A stretch of 64,000 nt of DNA from assembly GCA_032358165.1 (NCBI GenBank), contig JAALGY010000030.1:1612001-1676000 (forward strand), given 5' to 3'. A model generated the notes under the pieces. That model did no database searches. It had not been told where the DNA came from and saw only the letters and a list, made by a program, of their open reading frames with translations. The position numbers and the translations under genes are program-made. Below are positions 45,656 through 56,292 of the stretch, piece after piece. The stretch is from Diplosphaera chodatii. Its lineage: Eukaryota > Chlorophyta > Trebouxiophyceae > Prasiolales > Stichococcaceae. Each line of letters opens with the position of its first letter. Positions within the stretch are counted from its first letter, which is position 1.

Positions 45656-48600
45656 ATGTCAGATTGGAAGGCAATTGTGACCGGTGCCACCGGCATACAG
45701 GCGCGCATCTGGTCCTACAGCACATGCATTCCATCTCCTTTGGACTATCTGCTGCGGGTCATCACTCAAGAGTGATATGCAAGGGCAATGCATGCTCAGG
45801 CACACTCGCTGGTCATCATGTAATAAGCACACCAGCCGCTGCACATGATGACATGGATCATTCAGGACTGAGGAGTAGCAATCAACGAAGTTGCGAAAGC
45901 TGCCCCTATCAGCGGCTTGTTGTAGGAATGCGCAACCTGCGACAACTGTGCCGCTTGCCTCTGCCAGCATACCCATACTTGATGCAGAAGACCGCAGTCT
46001 CACCTGGTCATCGGACGGCAGCTGCGCCGTAGAGTATCCAGCACGTGGTCACTGCACATGGCGCTCCATCGCCAGTGCCCACTGACAGACGGATTGCACC
46101 ACAGGGTGGCCCGCTGCTCAAGCTGCTGCAGGCTGATGAGCGCTTTGCCCAGGTGTGGGCCGTCAGCCGCAGGGAGCTGGAGGTCAAGGTACATTTACAG
46201 CCAATTTTACTGCGAGTGCACCATCTGCAGCAAGTGCATACACCCTTCCATTATGTAGGCTGACCACCTGCCTGGCCCGCTCCAGTTTACCACACCTGCC
46301 ACAAGTGTGCCGTGTGGTTGATTGACCAACAGGGTGATAAGATCACCAATGTGCGCCTCGACCTCACGGATGAGAAGGCGGTGGCCCAGAGCCTGAAGGA
46401 CAACCAGATCGAGGGTGTCACCCACGTCTTTCATACCGCCTTCTCAGGTGCAGACCATGCTCAGCAGCACGCGTCATGACGTCACCAGCTTCTGTCGGCC
46501 ACTCTCAGCAGAGGGCGTGTATCCTGCAGTCATGTGCACACGACCTCCAGCAATCACACTTCACGGAAGTCAGGGCGGATGTCTGTCTCGGGCCTGTGCA
46601 GGTGACATGAGCAACATGAGCCTGTCGGTGGCAGACATGCTGCGCAACATTGTGGAGGCCCTGGAGGAGACCGACGCGCCGCTGAAGCATGTGTACGTTA
46701 CGCTGGGAGGCAAGTGCTGTTGACGGCTGCATATCATGGTGCATACCATTTATCGGTATTAAACTGTTTGTGCTTTGTGCTGCTCAATATACATGCGGCA
46801 TAATCTCATCGTTGAGTCTGTAGGCAAGTACTATGGCATGCATTTCGGCGCTGCCAAGAGCCCATTCGATGAGCGTGACGGAGTGAGCTTTTGCGCGCTG
46901 CTGCACGCATGACTGCTGTAGCAGTGCGATAGTTTGCACAAGTCGCGTAGATGCCGTCCAGCAGTGCACTGACAAGCTTCTGCTTCTGACCCTGTAGCGG
47001 CACATTGGAGACAACTACTAGTGCGTCCCTTTCACTTTGTTAAAGCATGCAAGCCTGTGGCTGTGGGTAGCCTCACCATGGATCATCCCAGGTTATGCTG
47101 CGCATGTGATGTTGTCGACCGGCGCTCGAGTCCCTACTGCTTGCTCCCTTGCTGCAGCTATGCCCTTGAGGACTACTTGAGGGAACGCCGCGCCAATGGG
47201 GCCAAGTGGACGCACTCAACGCTTCGGCCGGGTGTAATCACAGGGTTCTCTCTGGGTGGGTCTCGCCTGACAGCAGACTCGAGCATTCTCCATGCTGTTG
47301 GTCTGGGCGCTCATCCTGTGCACGCGGGACACAACAAGACTGCCACCTGCAAGATGCAGGCTGGCAACTTGAGAATCAACCACATATCCCCTGATGTGCA
47401 TGTTCCAATCGTGGTTGCTGTGCACCGCGCCCCGCCTATGTGAAGTGCCTGTCGTACGGAGCTTCAGCTCTTTGGGTGCTGTGCATGTCCGCATAGTACC
47501 GAGCTCTCACACTGCACGCAGGCTCGACCATGAACCTGCTGATGGACATTGGGATCTACGGCACCCTGTGCAAGGAGCTGGGCTTGGAGTTCAGGCAAGT
47601 CCAGTTGCAGCTGCACCAGATCTGAGACACCCACTGCAGCTGCCAGCCCGCCCTGCTGCCAGGGCTGCACTTCCTTTGGCCAGCCAAGCAAAGCATGTGC
47701 CCTGGCAGCTGTCTATGAGCAGCCGCTTCAGCTTTGAGTGAACACATGGGCCTTTCGGTGTCGGCACTTCTGCGTGGCTGGCCAGTGTCCCTGCGGCTAT
47801 ACTGCAGGTACCCCGGGCCCGAGACATCATACAACCAGCTGCTGGACTCGGTGGACCACAACCTGCTGATGGAGGCCGCCATCTGGACATCCACCACGCC
47901 CGAGGTGTGAAGTGCTGCCTGCGTATTGGGACATAATGTACTGGTCGTTCGTGTGGCTGACTTGCCGACCAAGCGCCAGGGCGATCACAGTACGCCGTGT
48001 TATCTGGCAGCATTTCGCAGGCCTGGCAATGCATTGTGGTCAGCCGTCCTTGTTTTCTGTGCAGGGCTTCAACAACAGCTACAATGTGTCCAATGGTGCG
48101 CTCCAGAAACTGTGTCATGCTGCAGCAGAAAGTGCGCTGCATGTACCCTGTACCATAGAACAAGCAACACGACCACTTACCGAGCATCGTTGTGCAGGTG
48201 ACATCTTCCGCTGGAAAGAGGTTTGGCCTAAGATCGCTGACTGGTTCGGCCTGAAGGTTGGGCCGCCGCTGCAGGTATGTGGGAAGCCTCATCAGTCAGG
48301 CACCAAGCATGAGCAACATCGCATGGGAATTAGCATTGCTGAGAGTCAAGTCCGTCCATAGTCCTGAAGATGCAGCCCATGCAGCCTAGCCCAGTGATCC
48401 TGTTGTGTTGCCGCCTGCAGGTGCCTTTGGACACGCTCATGACGACGGATTCCATGAAGAAGGCATGGGCCGATGCTCAGGTGCGCAGGGCAGGTGCATG
48501 TCTGGCCAGGAGGCAGTTTATAGGCTGAGCACCTTGCCTGCTCAGCGCCCAGCAGGGCTGCTTGCATCATTCCATTCATTGACACGCTTGCACAATGACA

Positions 48601-49084
48601 GCTTACAATTGCGTGCCTCAGTCACAATCAGGCATCTTTCATGCCTGCAGAAAAAGCACAAGCTGCGCGACGTCAGCATGGAGGACGCAGCCAGCTGGGC
48701 GTTTGCCGACGCCACATTCGCCGTCACCTTCGACAACATCAGCAACGTCACCAAGCTGCGCCAGGTGCCATGGCTCTGCACACGCACCTCCAGCTTATGC
48801 GAGGTTGGCTGCGTCACATCCGCCTTCTTTGCTGAGCTCCTGCTGTTGCTCATTTTGGGTGTCCGAAGTGATGCAGCATGGTGGCATATGATGGCAGCTG
48901 GAGAATGGGTGTTTGCATCTTGAACACTTCTGCGCTACAGGCCGGCTTTGGCGGGATGGTGCTGGACAGTGCCACCACCTGGCTGCAGCAGCTGGACAGG
49001 CTGGCTGATGAGCACAACATCATCCCGCGCTACACGCCCAAGCGGGAGTACCAGTCGCTGCCGGAGGCGCAGCGCCAGAAGTAG
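45656..49084 (+). CDS. PRISE/VEP1-like NAD(P)H-dependent enone reductase
   Basis: Fourteen exons join in phase to 375 residues: 45656-45700, 46105-46188, 46333-46447, 46602-46709, 46824-46882, 46998-47020, 47158-47255, 47522-47594, 47808-47904, 48065-48095, 48198-48274, 48421-48480, 48651-48764, 48941-49084. It begins MSDWKAIVTGATGIQGGPLL, with the nucleotide-binding TGATGIxG motif at residues 10-17, followed by WAVSRREL, VTHVFHTAFSG, LKHVYVTLGGKYYGMHFG, NYYYALEDYLRERRANGAKW, STLRPGVITGFSLG and the family end NVSNGDIFRWKEVWPKIADW FGL. This matches the progesterone 5-beta-reductase/iridoid synthase family, extended short-chain dehydrogenases that reduce activated C=C bonds with NADPH. The tyrosine of the family's YxxxED segment is present. 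Length is normal. Three introns have GC donors (after 45700, 46709, 47594), and exons 6 and 10 are only 23 and 31 bases. A dead copy lies 14 kb upstream. Confidence 0.88.
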
Positions 49085-49661
49085 CATGCGGCGCATGGTG
49101 GACTGAGGAACTCTGAGACAAGGCTGCTGCGGGGATGGCAGTGCAGTGCAGGGTGAATACTTGCCACCCCACTTACTGTCACGACCCGCGTCTGCACCCT
49201 GTGTGGATTGAGCATTCCTCTCCTGAACTGGGGGGACATGGTTTTGGACTGCGCTGACCCATACTGCAGTTGATTTGTTTGGTTTACCAACCACAAGAAC
49301 CTAGAGCGACTATTGGTTTTGTAGATGATGCTGTGACAACTGTCTTTCGTCTGTTACTCTGATGAGTGACGTGCTGAACGATACAAGTTGCTGCCTTGCA
49401 AGTGTATTTTCTCAATACCGACGAGCTCACGCTGCTGTTCCTACATGCATGGCACGCCTGCCATGCCACCATGTCCAAATGCCTGCTCAGTCCTGCAAGA
49501 AGTGGCCAGACACCCTGAGTGACAGTTGACATGTAGGTTGCAACCATGATGCTGCAGGTGCTACATACACAGGAGCTACAAGTATGACTACAGCGTACCG
49601 CGACATTCCTCCGCACAGACTTTGGATCAGTGTTGTCCAGGATGCCCTGCAGCAAATGACG
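49085..49661. other. Convergent 3' region, no gene seen
   Basis: Lies between the stops of the PRISE gene (+) and the LOLITA-like gene (-). No supported exon. Confidence 0.4.
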
Positions 49662-50761
49662 TCATGTCAGCTCTTGTGCATGAGCAGCTGCTGTTATTAG
49701 CCAGCACCTGGTTGCTCCACGTGTCGATGCACGGCATCTGCCCAGCCCGTCCGGCCCCTGTGATGATCAGCATACCTCGCAGATCACTTCGTCGAGCGCC
49801 AGCACCGCGCGGCCATAGTCCCGGAAGATGGCCGCCTCATTAGGCGTCCGCCCCAGGGCCTCCGCCAGGCATCCCGCCACGGCCCCAAGCGCCTCGCGCA
49901 CTGCAACATGAATGACGGTCTGTGGACACCCAACCCTGAAAGCAGTCTTTGCCCCAATGATGCAAGGGCGGCAACCCGATGCTGAAGCTTGAAACGGCAA
50001 AGTGCGGCCAGTCTGTATGTTCCCCTCGCTCCTAGGGCACTGTAGCTGGCAGCGCTGATTGTTGCAGACGAGTGCCAGGCATGTGGCTGAGGTGTCCAGT
50101 ATGGAGGGTGAAGTACGCACGCATGAGCTCGTCGTACTCGCCGCTGCCGATCATGTAGAACACCAGGTCCTGCACCTTCATGAACACCACCGCGCCAGCC
50201 CTGCAGCAACGATGAGCAGACATAATGACCCGCTGTCCCGCTGTCAGGCTTGTGGACGCTGGACAGCGGTTGACCACGGGTCCCTGCTGCTTGCAGCTGC
50301 GCTGTTGTAAGGATGCGTCATGTGCGGGGCCGCCGCAACTGGTGGACGACAACAGTCACCTGTAGCGAGCCACATAGTCCAGGCCGTCCTGTGCTGCTGG
50401 CAGGATGGGGTCTGCGGCCGTCTGCAGGGCAGAAGCTTCCCGGCGTGAGCCCCCACAGTCGCGATCCCAGTGGCAGCTTGCGCCGATGCACAGAGAACGA
50501 GGTCCGCCTCGGATACACATGCACAGACTGATGCGTGTGCCAGTGCGCAGCAGTGCTCGGGAAAGACCTCAGCACAGGGACGTGCGGCGGGGTGGAAGAG
50601 GGACTCTGATCAAACATGACATAACAGAAATAATGCACCTGCAGCGCGGCGCGCATCTCGGCCCGCTCCAAATCCGTGAAGGCGCTGTAGAAGCGCTCGT
50701 ACACGACGTGGCCCGTCATCGTGGCGATCACCAGCGCCTGGATGCGCCCGTAGTCGCCCAT
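49662..50761 (-). CDS. LOLITA: TPLATE/TSET complex small subunit (LOLITA-like longin protein)
   Basis: Minus-strand exons keep phase: 50639-50761, 50360-50421, 50121-50200, 49776-49900, then a last exon probably starting near 49755 and reaching a stop at 49662. The product starts MGDYGRIQALVIATMTGHVV YERF, followed by DGLDYVARYRAGAVVFMKVQ, FYMIGSGEYDELMLREALGA and RDYGRAVLALDEVICE. The order VxxERF ... GxxEYDELxLxEA ... YGxxxLxLDE is that of the longin-fold sigma-type subunit of TSET/TPLATE, an adaptor complex related to AP complexes and COPI that works in plant endocytosis. Length (about 150-160 residues) fits. The ATG at 50761 gives the start of the first beta strand directly. The C-terminal exon is the uncertain part. 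Confidence 0.75.
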
Positions 50762-51811
50762 GGCCGGCCGCGCAGCCGCTCGGCCGTCGCTACGGCGGAG
50801 ATGTCACCGCGCTGCAACCCTGTCTTTGCCTGACCACTGAGCGGCGCTGTCCTTCCGCTGTCCGCTGGTAGTCTCGTGGTGTCTGTCTGGCTTTGCCGCT
50901 CACACAGCTCCACTGGCTTGTGAAATGCAGGCGCTCTCAGGTGTCAGCGCATTGCACCCGCTGACCGGGAAGAAGCTGGCGGCCAGGTGTCTGGAGCAAT
51001 CAGTCAGACACGAGCGCTTGTTTGACATGCAGAACTGGCCACGCTATTGCGACGCTACAGATAATCACGGAGTCACCTGCTTCCCAGTGATCACCACAGA
51101 GATGAGAGCCAGATGCAACAGGTCGCAGCAAGCCGTTCACGTCTTGAAGCCACAGCTTGGTGACTGGCCACAATGACTGTGTGTTCAGCGACTGATGGTA
51201 ATGAGACAAGCCTGAAGATCTTCTGAAGGAAGCAGACAGTCATGACTAACCGATGGGGACCAAGGCAGGCCTGCTCAAGTGTTAGCGCCTGCGCCCATGT
51301 CAAAGCCACTGCAGTGCTGCCGACAATGTCAGGTCTCAGACTGATATCAGTATCTGTGTGCATACGGCTGGCGTGTCCTGTACGCATGCGACTCACGAGG
51401 CGGCGCCCGCAGGATGCATGAAGGGCTGCATGGGATGTAGAGCTGACCGCATGATCCGCTGCCCAACAGAGTGGACCACCTGTCACTGACCCATGCAGTC
51501 CTCTGCATACCCACGGCGCGCTGACCACGAAATCTCTGCCGCGCCTGCACCCTGGATTCAGCTGCAACCCTCAATCGGCACTGCCCTCTGCGCCGGCGGC
51601 TAGCTGACGTGATGGCCTGCCGCTCCTTGCAGACTGGCCTGACGCCACCGTCAGTCAACATAGTCCTCCAGAGCAACCTCTGCTGGCCCCGCCTGCACAA
51701 CACACAGATGACGAACGCCTGCATTGCCTCCACTGGGTGCACTCGTATCCTGCAGGTCCAGCCCAAGCTCTCTGCGGAGACCCATCTCTGCTAAAGCCTT
51801 TGATCCATCGA
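50762..51811. other. Between squalene synthase and LOLITA-like gene
   Basis: Both neighbours are on the minus strand, so this holds the 3' UTR of squalene synthase, possibly a last coding exon of it, and the promoter of the LOLITA-like gene. A possible exon near 51585-51630 follows an acceptor and runs to a stop, but it has no family support. Confidence 0.35.
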
Positions 51812-54800
51812 CTAGTTTGCTGATGGGTGGCCATGGGCGTGGCGCAGCCCTTGTGGCAGGAGCATGCTCACCTGGAACAGGTCAAGCTGCAGAAGCCTCG
51901 CAATGAGGAAAGCCATTAGCGCCAGCGCCAGAGCATTGAAGTACCATTTGCCGACGGTCGCCCACCCTGCAGCCAGCACATTGCAAAACTCAGCATGTCA
52001 CAATGGATCACAGGTGGCACCCCACTCCAGTCACATGCATCACCGCTTAGTCTCTTGTTGACCATGTACACTCAACTCATGCTGTGCACGTTGCTGGGAC
52101 TTCTACGTTCGAGGAAGTTGCCATTCATCCAAACCACACCTGATCGCCGGGGCGGTGGGCATTTGGCAATGCCTGCACTGCATAGCCGCCGGATCTCCGC
52201 CGTCTGCTGCTGCGTCTGCTGCGCTGTTGCTCTAACCTGCGGCTTTGTGCTGAGCAGCACCTGCACCACGACACGGCGCATATTGCACAAGGCAAGACCA
52301 ATAACACTCGGAGGCCAACTGCTTGGACCTTGATCTGATGAGTCTACCCCAACAATGAGCGACATTTCAAGTAGGTCGGCGCACCCGCTGAGACTTTGCA
52401 TCAATCTCAGCGGCCCAGGTGTCGAAGGCCTCGTACACCTCACGCATGGATACCAGGTGCGTGATGTACTTCGCTGTCAAGCCCCGCCGCATTTTCACCA
52501 CCCCTGCAGCACAGCAACGGGCTTGTAACCTCAACCTTGTGTCATCATGTCAAACATTACGATGTAGCTGGGCAGCAGGTGTACAGATGCAAACCCTGCT
52601 GTGCCTGCCGAATTCTTCTAGGGAGTGCCAGAGCAGCGCTGCGTGTGTGCACGCTGCAGCAGCATGAGAGCAGCAGCGCAGCACGGTGGGCACCTGTGAA
52701 TACGCCGTGGTTTGCATAGCACAGCCCCAGCGTGCCTGCTGCCATCACCTGCATGTGTGCTCGAGGTGTGAGGCAATCCTGGTTCCCAGCAAAGGAGGAG
52801 GTGGAGGGCGTGCTAGTGCTGCATACATGCTCCTGACAGCTGCGAATGGCACTCAGGGGTCAGCCACAGCATGATACTGCTGTCTGGTTGAACACACACA
52901 TACAGCATGTGCACCTGTCACAGCATAGTAATGCCTTTGCTGGCAACAGCCAGCAGAGAGCTGCACCTGCGGGATGGCGCAGAACCGGAAGATGTGCCAG
53001 TCCCGCACGCGCTCCATGTACGCCAGGCAGTGCGGCACGTGCCTCAAGGCATCTGTCACCATCTCGTTGAGGCACGCCACCGCCGCCCCCGCATGCGCCT
53101 TCTCCTGTAGCAATTCAATTCCCAGACATGAATTGTGGTCACCTGCTGCCACCCTCAACACGACCTCTTCCCGAGTCTCAGTGCCGCCGAGCCTGGCACG
53201 GGCCTTTGCTTCTCCATCGTACAGTGTGCCCAGCTCTACCGCCATCATTCCAGGAGTTTCCACCTGCTCACGCCCAGACCTCCATGTGCGCACCGTGAAA
53301 GGTGCGTCGCAGCTCCTGCACGATATCACTATGCTCTTACACGAACATGTGCAGCAGCACACCTTGAAATCAGCCAGCCTGTCGGCGTGCTTGCCCCACA
53401 CCTCCCGCGGCCAAAACATGCGGGGCGCCGGCTCCTCCACAATGTCCTCCAGGTAGTCCCGTATGATGTTGGTCTTCTGCAGGAACAGCCCCATGTGGTT
53501 CGACAGCACCTGCACAGCACACGAGGCTGCATGAGGACTGACCCGACTGACAGGGCCTGGTGCGGATCTGCAAAGCCCCAGCAAGACACATTTCAGCTGG
53601 TGCAGGTGGACAGTGGAAGCGGCCTGTGCTATGTCTGGCAGCTTGATATGCTGCAGTCGTGTCAGAGCGGACAGTCGGTCGGTTGGTGTGAGGCCGGACC
53701 TCTTCACCCGCAAACTCCTGGGCCTCAAGCCCGCTGGCGGCCCACAAGTCCGACAGCCCGATGCCGACCAGGCCCGCCACATAGTGGCAGTACCTGCACA
53801 TCACCGATTCTTTAATCAAGTTCGTTAACTCGCAGAAGAGTGCGAGTAGCCAACAGCGGGGCCGCAGCATGGCGCATGTGCGAAGGTTGAAGTGTTTGAA
53901 GTGCCAGCTGCAGGCGATACACTTCACATGCAGGACTGCAACACGCGGGCTCCGATGCGCTGCCGCAGCTGCTTGGCTGCGGCAAATTCGCGAGCAGAGC
54001 AGGCCAGATTGCCAGGAGCGACGACCACTCACTTCTCATAGTCTGCCACAGTGACGACCTCCTTGGGGATGAATTCCGCCATGCCCTCCCCCATCCGCCG
54101 GCAGATGTCTACAATCACCTGGCGGCACAGAGCATCATGTAATGATGCAGTGTGTGCGCATGAAGTTTGCACTCTTCCGAAGATGGGTTCGGTCGGAGCC
54201 GCATGCCATCTGCGCCGCTGCACAGCCTGCTTCAGTCAGTCGCATGCAGACATGCTGAAGCTGGTGTTGGGGTCATGCTGCCCAGCCCCTTCAACTCGGC
54301 ATCCACATTGCATGTTGAATGAGATGGATACGAAAGTGAGCACGCTGTCATACACACCTTCTGGTATTGCTCCTCCTGGCGGAGAAAGACTGTGACCACA
54401 CGAGGGTACTGCTTCATGAGGTCAATGTATGCCCCTTGCCCACAGTCCATCGACCAGTTCCTGCAAGAACTTCATTCATTGAGTGGAACAAATGACGGCG
54501 GATACCACAGCAGGTCGATGGCCAATACTACACTGCGCAGGAAGGTTGCAACGACAAGGCGTCACACCTGTCGTAGCACTTTTCGTGGAATGAGCAGAGC
54601 AGCGGGATCTTCACATCCTGCGGCACCGCCATGTCGTCTTCCACCGTGTCCAGTGCCCGCAGGACCAAGTAGAACACGCACACGGGGTCCCGAAGCTGCT
54701 GCGGCAGCTGCTGGATGACGATGGCGAAGCTGAAACCGCGCACACAAGCCAGTGTACGGCTTGGTCCAAATCCAGGGACGAGGCAGCAGCAGCCCACTGC

Positions 54801-55120
54801 GTATTCCGCAGCTAAGCCGGCAGGTAGTGGCTTGTCAGCAGGGATGCATGTCACGTTCACTGGCTCGTGGTGAATGCTCTGCTAGAGGGTGGGCACCTGC
54901 GGGACACGCGGTTGAGCATGCCGTAGCAGAAGGCGAGGTCTGGGTCCTGCGGCAGCCGCTTCACCCGCCGCGCCGCCAGCGCCATCTGCAGCAGCGGCCA
55001 CAGCTCGTCCGGGCGGCTCAGCAGCCCAAACACCTTCTTCAGGATCGGCCTGCATGGGCAGGTGTCAACTTGGGCGATGGCCGCCGAGAGCCCTCGATCT
55101 GCCAGTGCCGATGGATTCAT
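51812..55120 (-). CDS. SQS: Squalene synthase
   Basis: Eleven minus-strand exons keep phase over 448 residues: 54897-55120, 54568-54729, 54358-54460, 54033-54118, 53700-53793, 53363-53509, 52967-53104, 52694-52748, 52385-52503, 52140-52260, 51872-51966; reading on from the last gives a stop at 51812. Motifs in order: [36 protein letters not shown] (first Asp-rich motif), [34 protein letters not shown] (second Asp-rich motif, Mg-diphosphate binding), [49 protein letters not shown] Gln-rich linker ([14 protein letters not shown]) precedes a C-terminal hydrophobic helix ([20 protein letters not shown]), the usual ER anchor. The enzyme couples two farnesyl diphosphates with NADPH to squalene, first step to sterols. 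The final exon ends in a good donor too (CAG|gtgagc), so a further short C-terminal exon is possible. The start [10 protein letters not shown] is the first ATG before the conserved part. Confidence 0.93.
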
Positions 55121-55202
55121 AGACCACAAGGTATGACGGACAGTCTGCCTGGCGGAAAGGCGACTAAAGGTGTGAAGGAGCTGCAACCCTCAGGACTGCA
55201 CT

Positions 55203-55412
55203 TCAGCATGCAAATGCGTTTGTCCATGCACAAATGGCGGTCACTGACGGTTCTGCGCACCATACGACGGCCGCCACTATATCATCGTACACGTAGTCTA
55301 CACCACGTTTGACATAGCCGTGGATCAGATCGAAGGGGTTCCAGCCGGCACTGGAGGGCTCTGCTGCAATCGCGGGCTCGCAATTTGCTGCCTTACCATT
55401 GCCAGCAGACAT
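55203..55412 (-). CDS. Small ORF upstream of squalene synthase
   Basis: ATG at 55412 opens a 69-codon frame beginning MSAGNGKAANCEPAIAAEPS and continuing WNPFDLIHGYVKRGVDYVYD. It sits 90 bases before the assumed start of squalene synthase in the same direction. It could be an upstream coding exon of that gene, a separate short gene, or a 5' leader ORF. No domain is recognised. Confidence 0.25.
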   Translation of the reverse strand: MSAGNGKAANCEPAIAAEPSSAGWNPFDLIHGYVKRGVDYVYDDIVAAVVWCAEPSVTAICAWTNAFAC

Positions 55413-55445
55413 GCTGGCACAACGCTGCAGACGATCGCCGTCCAA

Positions 55446-56292
55446 GGCTATTGTGCTATGCCTGGCGCGATGCAGGCAGCATGCTGCTGATCAGGACGCA
55501 GGGACTGGGTGGGTCCTGCTACCTCTCCTGGCCGAGATCTGGGCGTGGCACAGTGCTGCTCTGGTCAGTGCAAGCAAGCCAAGGTTTACCAGTCGGAACG
55601 CAGACCCCGATTTGAAACCACAAGCACATCTGTATCAATTTACGAGCGCAGCTGCAGGCTGGGCTTCCGCGCTGCCGCATGTGACTGCACGTGCTGCATG
55701 TCACGACATCTTATGACGGCATGAGAGCATGCTGAAAGGGGCTGCCTGCATGCCGATGAAGCATCATTGTGCCCAAGAGACATCACAGGTCATTGTGCCT
55801 GTAGAATCACAATCACCCTACACTTTCACTTTCACTTATCACCCTGTCCAGCATCACACGCATATCACCCTGATGTCAGCGTAGGCATGAAAGGTCTATC
55901 ATGTAGTACTGTGTGCAGTAACGTGACTACGACAATCTGGCTCGGAATATTTGCCACATCCACATGCGCAGCTGCCAGCAGTGTATATGCTTCACAGAGG
56001 CCCAACCCCATATGAAGTGTTGCCGTGTACAAGCTGTGCGGCGGTGTGTGGCTATACACTGAGGCCCTAGCAACCCATGCAGGTGCCTTCGAAAACATGG
56101 GAGTCAAATTTGTTCAGCATCCTGCACCTCTGATGACTGACAGCGGAGAGGCACTGCGAAGCTGCTACCGTACGCACATAGGCCCCCGTCAGGGGCGCTG
56201 CTACAGCCAGGGAGACGATGTGCAACTATCACCCTGGTAGCCCCATCACCGCTGTAGCCATGGCAGGCGGCTCCAGCCCATGTCTGCGCCCA
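55446..56292. other. Intergenic, no gene seen
   Basis: AT-richer, no supported exon. It holds the promoter of squalene synthase and the 3' UTR of the large gene to the right. Confidence 0.4.

Noticed and set aside
47160..47500. Direct-repeat-like similarity to 31.8 kb, first suspected to be a transposon
   Set aside because: It is a shared exon (YALEDYL) of the PRISE gene and its pseudogene, and the similarity follows exon limits.
52853..53815. Long plus-strand and alternative minus-strand open frames over squalene synthase
   Set aside because: They are shadows of the squalene synthase exons and run through its splice sites.
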